Part shown: positions 1-10,900 of the stretch, in pieces
How positions within the stretch are numbered: position 1 is the stretch's first letter
Layout: each line of letters begins with the position of its first letter
From: Antedon mediterranea
Lineage: Eukaryota > Echinodermata > Crinoidea > Comatulida > Antedonidae
Direction of reading: 5' to 3'
Assembly: GCF_964355755.1 (NCBI RefSeq)
Contig: NC_092678.1
Span: forward strand, 26,022,365 to 26,048,000
Length of the DNA: 25,636 bases
Notes under the pieces: model-generated
Database searches by the model: none
Told to the model about the DNA's origin: nothing
Seen by the model: only the letters and a program-made list of their open reading frames with translations
Position numbers and translations under genes: made by a program

Positions 1-1329
1 ACTCTAACCAAATTGGTTATAGTAAAACACAGTGATAAATTACTATGTAAATGTCATTTTGTCATATTATTAAATGTTTCCTATTCTTTATCATTGTGTT
101 TTACTCTAACCAAATTGGTTATAGTAAAACATTGTGCTAAATTGCTATGTAAATGTAATTTATCATATTATTAAATGTTTCCTATTCTTTATCATTGTGC
201 TTTACTCTAATCAAATTGGTTATAGTAAAACACAGTGCTAAATTGCTATGTGAATGTCATTTATCATATTATTAAATGTTCCTATTCTATATCATTGTGT
301 TTTACTCTAATCAAATTGGTTATAGTAAAAAATTGTGCTAAATTGCTATGTAAATAATCATTATTATTAAATGTTTCCTATTCTTTATCATTGTGCTTTA
401 CTCTAATCAATTTGGTTATAGTAAAACACAGTGCTAAATTGCTATGTGAATGTCATTTATCATATTATTAAATGTTCCTATTCTATATCATTGTGTTTTA
501 CTCTAACCAAATTGGTTATAGTAAAACACAGTGCTAAATTGCTATGTAAATGTCATTTATCAAATTATTAAATGTTTCCTATTCTTTTTCATTGTGTTTT
601 ACTTTCCAAATTGGTTATAGTAAAACACAGTGCTAAATTGCTATGTAAATGTCATTTATCATATTATTAAATGTTTCCTATTCTTTATCATTGTGTTTTA
701 CTTTAACCAAATTGGTTATAGTAAAACACAGTGATAAATTGCTATGTGAATGTCATTTATCATATTATTAAATGTTTCCTATTCTTTATCATTGTGTTTT
801 ACTCTAACCAAATTGGTTATAGTAAAACACAGTGCTAAATTGCTATGTAAATGTCATTTATCAAATTATTAAATGTTTCCTATTCTTTTTCATTGTGTTT
901 TACTTTCCAAATTGGTTATAGTAAAACACAGTGCTAAATTGCTATGTAATTTATCAAATTACTAAACGTTTCGTATTCTATATAATTTTGTTTGACTCTA
1001 ACCAAATTGGTTATAGTAAAACACAGTGATACATTGATATGTAATGTCATTTATCATATTATTAAATGTTTCCTATTCTATATCATTGTGTTTTACTATA
1101 ACCAAATTGGTTATAGTAAAACACAGTGCTAAATTGCTATGTAAATGTCATTTATCATATTATTAAATGTTTCCTATTCTTTATCATTATGTTTTACTCT
1201 AACCAAATTGGTTATAGTAAAACACAGTGCTAAATTGCTATGTAAATGTCATTTATCATATTATTAAATGTTTCCTATTCTTTATCATTGTGTTTTACTC
1301 TAACCAAATTGGTTATAGTAAAACACAGT
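1..1329. repeat. ~100-bp satellite array, about 13.3 copies, open at left edge
   Basis: Units start near 1, 103, 204, 304, 400, 500, 601, 700, 801, 902, 995, 1095, 1196 and 1298. Unit length ranges from 93 to 102 bp. Each unit has a near-perfect palindrome centred on TAACCAAATTGGTTA, with flanking arms GTTTTACT and AGTAAAAC. The other half is AT-rich. A three-unit higher-order repeat is visible: 500-800 and 801-1101 share the same variants (CTTTCCAAATTGG and TCAAATTATT). The array begins before the window, so its total length is unknown. Confidence 0.95.
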
Positions 1330-1954
1330 ATATTTTAACTCAGCAACATGTATAACATCGCCGCAAAATTGTTTATACGTTTATTTTGATTGGCTAACTA
1401 AAGTACGGTCTAATGAATAATTGATATCAGAAGATTCCCTAGCTTAGTAAAAAAGTTGTATTACCAAAAATATGCTGATTACGTCACTACCGGAAGTTGT
1501 AGTCTAGCATGATTCAGACGCAATTGATTATGTACGTTTGTTAAACATATAAAAAGCTGTAAATTACCACAAAACGACGATAGGAAAGAATTCAAAGAAA
1601 TGCCCTACGTGTTCAAAATCATTGTTTTAATATAGTCTGTATGTATAACTAACAATTGACCTTGTGGAAGAGCGTATAAATTTAATTTAAAGTAAAACAT
1701 GATTTACTCGCCAATTTGGTATTGGATATATAGCTCGGCCACGAGACGATCGATCAAATAAAGTTTTGTTGTTGTTTTACATAAACTTTGAACTTTTAAC
1801 ATTCGGCGGTACGTGTGTGCTAGAGTGTGATGATATGTGTGTCGTGTGTGTGCAGTGATGTATGTCGTGTGTGTGGTGGCGCAAAAATTAAATGCTTGTT
1901 GCGCGCAAAATCGTCGTCTCCGATCCCCTATTTAAAAATTAAATAACAACCAAA
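1330..1954 (+). promoter_or_regulatory. 5' flank and 5' UTR of CEP41 (promoter motifs)
   Basis: Single-copy sequence lies between the satellite and the CEP41 start codon. Visible motifs are an inverted CCAAT box (GATTGGCT, 1388-1395), a CRE/ATF-like site (TTACGTCA inside 1476-1487), an ETS site (CCGGAAGT, 1490-1497) and a weak TATA-like run (TATAAAAA, 1548-1555). CRE plus ETS within 22 bp is typical of housekeeping promoters, so transcription probably starts downstream of about 1500. A GT-rich run lies at 1811-1876. An AATAAA followed by GTTTTGTTGTTGTT near 1760 could be the 3' end of an old retroposon or of another transcript. The exact start site cannot be seen. Confidence 0.5.
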
Positions 1955-1987
1955 ATGTCTTATAGAAATGGTATTGGTTCTCGCGAT
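1955..1987 (+). CDS. CEP41: CEP41 exon 1 (aa 1-11)
   Basis: It encodes [11 protein letters not shown] and ends in phase 0 at donor GTAAGA. It lines up with the vertebrate start MSxRRHIG. Confidence 0.85.
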
Positions 1988-4900
1988 GTAAGAATTGAAT
2001 TGACAATTTTTAATTAGTAGAGGCTATATTAAATATAGGCTAGCCTACGCCTGGCCAGGCCAGGCCTACCCTAAAATAATCTAGCTAGCCTAGCCTATAA
2101 TAATAGGCCTAGCCCTAGGCTAGTAGGCTAGGCTGCACGTACTGTACTCTGTAAGTGTAACTAAAGAGTGAGCAGCGGTCCACTAGAGTATAGCATAAGC
2201 ATAGATAGGTAGGCCTCCTTCCTAGTCCAGGCCTAGGTAGGATGGATTCTAATAATATATATATGGGCCCTCCTAAATACCAAGAATAAGATCCCTACCA
2301 AGTCCTATCAATTATAACCAAGCCATACTAGGCCTACAAGTATAAAGTGTAAATTATACAACATTTAATAAATAGGATATTTAATTTAGGCCTCTAAAAG
2401 AGAGTGTTAATTGCATTTTTATCAATAAAATCATACGTTAAATTAGCAATTACCCTCTCAGAAGGGTCAATACTAGTTATTTTCAACATTTTTGACAACA
2501 AAAGTACCTCAAAATGGTATCATTTTTTATTGAATATTGAGGAAAATGCAATTAACACTCTGTATGGCTTGGTACGAGCTAGGTATTTGGGAGGACTATA
2601 AGTACAAAAGGCCTACCATAAAAAATATAATATAAATTATTAAAAAAAAAGATTATGAAATGCAATTAATACTCAGTCTAGACTACTCTAATAATAGATG
2701 CTGAATAAGAAAATACCAGAAAACCCAAAATACAAGGATGTAAAGACAAAACTGGACACAGGTAGGCCTAATAATAATAGTAATTTTGTTCCTGTTTATA
2801 TAAAAAGAGATCTATTCTTAATTAAGTTTGCGACCTTAAAAAAGATTAATGTGCCCTAAAAAGGGTTATAAATTGTTTCTGATGCAACGTCATTCTATTG
2901 TACTTGATACAGATAATTCAAACCTTCATGCCTTTTGTGCATTACTCGGGCCTTTAGTAGTAGAATTTCAATAAAGTTTTATAATCATAACAATGTTTTG
3001 CACATTTTTTCAGGTGCTAGCTTATCAAGGTATATGATGAAAATTGAAGATATTCGTAAAAGTGAGTTAACTAACTTAATATTGCATTGTGGATTACATA
3101 GTTTCTTTCATTATACACAATCATCATCATTGTGTATAGTATTATGTACAATGTTTAATTTTTGAATATTTTCACGTTTGGCATTGTGTTTAGATTACAT
3201 AAGCTTATCTCAAACTCTATTCAACAGTATAGAGTATAATAGGAATATATTGGTTACCATGGTAATTCATTGTCCAAAGTGTACTTTGGTTTGTCAATGA
3301 CGAATACAAAAGAGCTGCCATCATTGCTACATTCATTTCTAATTTATATTGGTTGCTATGGTTACAGATACACCTGGTTGACGCATGCAGTCAGCAGACT
3401 GCTCAATAATATATTTGATGTTTGGAATTTACTCATCGTGTGTGTTTGTGTTTATTCTGTTTGATTTAAGTCTTATCGGTTTTTTGTAGTTCTCTATTTG
3501 TGTTAATAACATTCAGTGGAATCATTGTATTGATGAATTTGTTAAGGAAATCTGTGAAATCAATCAGTTCACTTGATAACAGTATCGACTTTGCTGTCAA
3601 CAATTACTAGTTAACTAGGATTGTGAAAAAATATAGGTTGTTTTTGTGTCTGGATTTGGTTTCAGGAAATTTTGTTAGAATACTTGTTTGCAGCAGGACT
3701 GTAATGTCAATTAGTAATAGGTCAATGGGCCATGTGACTAGTTTCCAAAGCTCAGAACGTAAGCATGTCTCATTTGGTAGTGAGACAGGGAAACACCGTA
3801 CATTTGGACGGCCGTCAAATGTAAAGCTTTTACGGAATAGGTTAACATTGAAGGTGCTTAAAGGTGAATTAACAGGTAGGCTGCCGTCATCCAAAAGTTT
3901 ACCAAAAATTGTTTATATTTTATCGTGTCATTGTTTTTTATTTGTTATCCAAAAGTTTACCAAAAATGGTTTATATTTTATCGTGTAATTGTTTTTTTTA
4001 TTTCTTATCACCTTTCGCCATTCTTTTAACTACTAATTACAGATTTTAATGGTTTTTAAGATTACAGATATAAGAAAGATGAAATATTTAAACGAATGAA
4101 AGTGACTACATTTGTGCAATTGGTAAGGTTTTTTTTTATAATATTAGTAAATTTCAACAATAATTGTATAGTACTGTTTAATCTTTGTACTGTATATTTG
4201 TTAGTGTTATACTCATCAATCAATCATCGACATTTTTATTCCATAATCAAAATAAGAACGTATACAAATACATGGCTGTCAACAGCAAATTAATTTGTGT
4301 ATCAAAAGAATGATTGGTTTTTATTTTAATTTGTGTATGGTATCAAAAGAATGATTGGTTTTTTTCAGGTTTTGCAAGTTCATGCAATTCAAGATCTGGA
4401 AGACAGTGCATTGGCAGAAGGAGGTAAATTGGTGGCAACAAGCATTGCCTTAGTACTACAACTTACTAGTCTGTAGACTACATGCAATTGCCTTAGTACT
4501 ACAACTTAGTAGCCTCTAGACTATTGTGTATTTCCTTAGTACTACAACTTAGTAGCCTCTAGACTATTGTGTATTTCCTTAGTACTACAACTTACTAGTC
4601 TGTAGACTACATGCATTGCCTTAATACTACAACTTAGTAGCCTCTAGACTATTGTGTATTTCCTTAGTACTACAACTTACTAGTCTGTAGACTACATACA
4701 TTGCCATAGGGTTAGGGGTTAGGGTTAGAGAGTGAACAAAGAGTACCTAGGGATAGGAAGAAACCACTAGGAATGTTAATAGATGGAGTAGGGAGAAATA
4801 GTGAAAAAGGGTTGTTGACCTGATGGTCAGAGTGTTACACTAGTGATGTGCAGGTTGGTCTAGCAACTCAAATTAACTATACAGACAAGTAATAAGACAT

Positions 4901-7900
4901 TCAATGTTTATCATACTAGTGATGTGCAGGTTGGTTTAGTAACTCAAATTAACTATACAGACAAGTAATAAGACATTCAATGTGTATCATACTAGTGATG
5001 TGAAGGTTGGTTTAGTAACTCAAATTAACTATACAGACAAGTAATAAGACATTCAATGTGTATCATACTAGTGATGTGCAGGTTGGTTTAGTAACTCAAA
5101 TTAACTATACAGACAAGTAATAAGACATTCAATGTGTATCATACTAGTGATGTGCAGGTTGGTTTAGCAACTCAAATTAACTATACAGACAAGTAATAAG
5201 ACATTCAATGTGTAACATGCTAGTGATGTGCAGGTTTGTTTAGCAACTCAAATTAACTATACAGACAAGTAATAAGACATTCAATGTGTATCATACTAGT
5301 GATGTGCAGGTTAGTTTAGCAACTCAAATTAACTATACAGACACGTAATAAGACATTCAATGTGTATCATACTAGTGATGTGCAGGTTGGTTTAGCAACT
5401 CAAATTAACTATACAGACAAGTAATAAGACATTCAATGTGTATCATACTAGTGATGTGCAGGTTAGTTTAGCAACTCAAATTAACTATACAGACAAGTAA
5501 TAAGACATTCAATGTGTAACATACTAGTGATGTGCAGGTTGGTTTAGCAACTCAAATTAACTATACAGACAAGTAATAAGACATTCAATGTGTATCATAC
5601 TAGTGATGTGCAGGTTGGTTTAGTAACTCAAATTAACTATACAGACAAGTAATAAGACATTCAATGTGTAACATACTAGTGATGTGCAGGTTGGTTTAGC
5701 AACTCAAATTAACTATACAGACAAGTAATAAGACATTCAATGTGTATCATACTAGTGATGTGCAGGTTGGTTTAGTAACTCAAATTAACTATACAGACAA
5801 GTAATAAGACATTCAATGTGTAACATACTAGTGATGTGCAGGTTGGTTTAGCAACTCAAATTAACTATACAGACAAGTAATAAGACATTCAATGTGTAAC
5901 ATACTAGTGATGTGCAGGTTGGTTTAGTAACTCAAATTAACTATACAGACAAGTAATAAGACATTCAATGTGTATCATACTAGTGATGTGCAGGTTGGTT
6001 TAGCAACTCAAATTAACTATACAGACAAGTAATAAGACATTCAATGTGTATCATACTAGTGATGTGCAGGTTGGTTTAGCAACTCAAATTAACTATACAG
6101 ACAAGTAATAAGACATTCAATGTGTATCATACTAGTGATGTGCAGGTTGGTTTAGTAACTCAAATTAACTATACAGACAAGTAATAAGACATTCAATGTG
6201 TAACATGCTAGTGATGTGCAGGTTTGTTTAGCAACTCAAATTAACTATACAGACAAGTAATAAGACATTCAATGTGTAACATGCTAGTGATGTGCAGGTT
6301 TGTTTAGCAACTCAAATTAACTATACAGACAAGTAATAAGACATTCAATGTGTATCATACTAGTGATGTGCAGGTTAGTTTAGCAACTCAAATTAACTAT
6401 ACAGACAAGTAATAAGACATTCAATGTGTAACATACTAGTGATGTGCAGGTTGGTTTAGTAACTCAAATTAACTATACAGACAAGTAATAAGACATTCAA
6501 TGTGTATCATACTAGTGATGTGCAGGTTGGTTTAGCAACTCAAATTAACTATACAGACAAGTAATAAGACATTCAATGTGTAACATGCTAGTGATGTGCA
6601 GGTTTGTTTAGCAACTCAAATTAACTATACAGACAAGTAATAAGACATTCAATGTGTATCATACTAGTGATGTGCAGGTTTGTTTAGCAACTCAAATTAA
6701 CTATACAGACAAGTAATAAGACATTCAATGTGTAACATACTAGTGATGTGAAGGTTGGTTTAGTAACTCAAATTAACTATACAGACAAGTAATAAGACAT
6801 TCAATGTGTATCATACTAGTGATGTGCAGGTTGGTTTAGCAACTCAAATTAACTATACAGACAAGTAATAAGACATTCAATGTGTAACATGCTAGTGATG
6901 TGCAGGTTGGTTTAGTAACTCAAATTAACTATACAGACAAGTAATAAGACATTCAATGTGTAACATGCTAGTGATGTGCAGGTTTGTTTAGCAACTCAAA
7001 TTAACTATACAGACAAGTAATAAGACATTCAATGTGTAACATGCTAGTGATGTGCAGGTTTGTTTAGCAACTCAAATTAACTATACAGACAAGTAATAAG
7101 ACATTCAATGTGTAACATACTAGTGATGTGCAGGTTGGTTTAGCAACTCAAATTAACTATACAGACAAGTAATAAGACATTCAATGTGTATCATGCTAGT
7201 GATGTGCAGGTTGGTTTAGCAACTCAAATTAACTATACAGACAAGTAATAAGACATTCAATGTGTAACATGCTAGTGATGTGCAGGTTGGTTTAGCAACT
7301 CAAATTAACTATACAGACAAGTAATAAGACATTCAATGTGTATCATGCTAGTGATGTGCAGGTTGGTTTAGCAACTCAAATTAACTATACAGACAAGTAA
7401 TAAGACATTCAATGTGTAACATGCTAGTGATGTGCAGGTTTGTTTAGCAACTCAAATTAACTATACAGACAAGTAATAAGACATTCAATGTGTATCATAC
7501 TAGTGATGTGCAGGTTGGTTTAGCAACTCAAATTAACTATACAGACAAGTAATAAGACATTCAATGTGTAACATACTAGTGATGTGCAGGTTGGTTTAGC
7601 AACTCAAATTAACTATACAGACAAGTAATAAGACATTCAATGTGTATCATGCTAGTGATGTGCAGGTTGGTTTAGCAACTCAAATTAACTATACAGACAA
7701 GTAATAAGACATTCAATGTGTAACATGCTAGTGATGTGCAGGTTGGTTTAGCAACTCAAATTAACTATACAGACAAGTAATAAGACATTCAATGTGTATC
7801 ATGCTAGTGATGTGCAGGTTGGTTTAGCAACTCAAATTAACTATACAGACAAGTAATAAGACATTCAATGTGTAACATGCTAGTGATGTGCAGGTTTGTT

Positions 7901-10900
7901 TAGCAACTCAAATTAACTATACAGACAAGTAATAAGACATTCAATGTGTATCATACTAGTGATGTGCAGGTTTGTTTAGCAACTCAAATTAACTATACAG
8001 ACAAGTAATAAGACATTCAATGTGTATCATACTAGTGATGTGCAGGTTTGTTTAGCAACTCAAATTAACTATACAGACAAGTAATAAGACATTCAATGTG
8101 TAACATACTAGTGATGTGCAGGTTGGTTTAGCAACTCAAATTAACTATACAGACAAGTAATAAGACATTCAATGTGTAACATGCTAGTGATGTGCAGGTT
8201 TGTTTAGCAACTCAAATTAACTATACAGACAAGTAATAAGACATTCAATGTGTATCATACTAGTGATGTGCAGGTTGGTTTCACACTTTTAAATACTTTA
8301 ATTGTACTATGTATTTTTGCTTACAGATGAATCTATGGCTTCATCAAGGAGTACTATAATAGGGGGTGGGGACAGTGCTAGTCAAATTAGTTCCAGTCCT
8401 GTACCATCATTGGCACTTACAGATGGAGACTATGGTGAAATTAAGGACACTCCTCGCTCAACTTTCCAAAGGTATAGTTCAATTTAAGCAACTGAACCGG
8501 CGCTTGTTTAATTGAAAGCCCAGTTTTTCAGTGAAAATAGATAGTTAAAATGTTTAACCAATACTTGCCACTATTTATTTATTAAAATTGGTAGTTGACT
8601 CCTGTATTGAAATGCAGAGACTAATCAAATTTTTTTTAAGCAGTGTTATAAGTGGAATTGGAGAGTTTGACATGTTATCAGAGCCAAGTAATGAAGAAGA
8701 AGAAAGAGTTGTTGAAATTCCACAAAATTGTCCTTATTTGTTGCTAGACTTGAGAGATAGAGATGCATATGATCAATGTCATATCATTACAGGTAATACA
8801 GTATCTATACATTATTTCTTATTGATATTATATAACACCCAAATTTGATTGGACGGTTGTGGGTCACATGGCATACAATAGTACGTACTATTAAACTAGA
8901 CTTGAGAGATAGAGATGCATATGATCAATGTCATATCATTTCAGGTAATGTCTATACTGTACATTTTTTCTTATTGATATTATATAACACCTAAATTTGA
9001 TTAGGCGGTTGTGGGTCACATGGCATGCAATAGTACGTACTATTAAACTATACTTGAGAGATAGAGATGCATATGATCAATGTCATATCATTTCAGGTAA
9101 TATCTATACATTATTTCTATTGTATGAATGCACTAGCTGTCTGCATATAGAATCTTTATTTCAAAAGTAGTTGTATATAATACAAATAAAGATTATGAGT
9201 TGAATATGTTCTATTCAACTAGGTGAAGTGAGGTTGGATCTCTATCGCACATTCTCCAAATTGAACCTAGTTGAATATGTTCTATTCAACTAGGTGAAGT
9301 GAGGTTGGATCTCTATCGCACATTCTCCAAATTGAACCTAGTTGAATATGTTCTATTCAACTAGGTGAAGTGAGGTTGGATCTCTATCGCACATTCTCCA
9401 AATTGAACCTAGTTGAATATGTTCTATTCAACTAGGTGAAGTGAGGTTGGATCTCTATCGCACATTCTCCAAATTGAACCTAGTTGAATATGTTCTATTC
9501 AACTAGGTGAAGTGAGGTTGGATCTCTATCGCACATTCTCCAAATTGAACCTAGTTGAATATGTTCTATTCAACTAGGTGAAGTGAGGTTGGATCTCTAT
9601 TGCACATTCTCCAAATTGAACCTAGTTGAATATGTTCTATTCAACTAGGTGAAGTGAGGTTGGATCTCTATCGCACATTCTCCAAATTGAACCTAGTTGA
9701 ATATGTTCTATTCAACTAGGTGAAGTGAGGTTGGATCTCTATCGCACATTCTCCAAATTGAACCTAGTTGAATATGTTCTATTCAACTAGGTGAAGTGAG
9801 GTTGGATCTCTATCGCACATTCTCCAAATTGAACCTAGTTGAATATGTTCGATTCAACTAGGTGAAGTGAGGTTGGATCTCTATCGCACATTCTCCAAAT
9901 TGAACCTAGTTGAATATGTTCTATTCAACTAGGTGAAGTGAGGTTGGATCTCTATCGCACATTCTCCAAATTGAACCTAGTTGAATATGTTCTATTCAAC
10001 TAGGTGAAGTGAGGTTGGATCTCTATCGCACATTCTCCAAATTGAACCTAGTTGAATATGTTCTATTCAACTAGGTGAAGTGAGGTTGGATCTCTATCGC
10101 ACATTCTCCAAATTGAACCTAGTTGAATATGTTCTATTCAACTAGGTGAAGTTAGGTTGGATCTCTATCGCACATTCTCCAAATTTCTCAAAACCTTTTC
10201 AAAAAGCTGAATGTTTAAGAGTATCTTCTTGTGTAATAAAATATTTTGTTTTTTATAATTTATATGATTTTTTTTTTATTACCAGCAATGAATTATCCTT
10301 CTGCAATGTTGTCACGATCTTGTAATTACTTTACCAAAGAAATAATAGCTTATGTATCCTTTACGTTTCTGAATGATTTCATAAACACAGAGAAACATTG
10401 CAGTAATTATTATCTGGTGTAGTACAATACTAATACATGCTTAATTACTTGTGAAAAAACGAAAATTTGTGATTGTTATTGAGGGTTGTTATTCCTTAAT
10501 GAGTTTTAGCGTAATCAACCTGGAAAAATAATAGTATTGTATGATGAAGATGAAAGAATTGTTATACCTGCAGCTACCACTTTTGCTGAGAGGGGCTTTA
10601 ATAATTCATTTGTTCTATCTGGCGGTAAGTTTTTTCAAATAACACTAGAGGGCTTGTTTGTATTTTATAAGATAATTTGAGGTCATCCAGATGGAATACT
10701 CGCACATTGCCTGAATCTGAACCCATGTGGACTTGATTTAATAACTATATTTTGCTTTAGGATTAAAAGTTGCTGTGCAGAAGTTTCCAAAAGGTTTAAT
10801 ATCTGGCAACTTGCCAGCATCTTGTACACCATCAGCTATTAGATCAAAGAAGAAAATGGCAGTACCACCCACTCAGGAACCAAAACAATACTTTTCGGAG

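Noticed and set aside
4839-8281. Array checked as a possible CRISPR
   Set aside because: Units are contiguous near-identical direct repeats with no unique spacers, and the sequence is an animal intron.
8945-9110. Intronic copies of the exon 7 end as mutually exclusive exons
   Set aside because: They lack the 5' half of the exon and any acceptor with a pyrimidine tract, so they cannot be spliced as independent exons.
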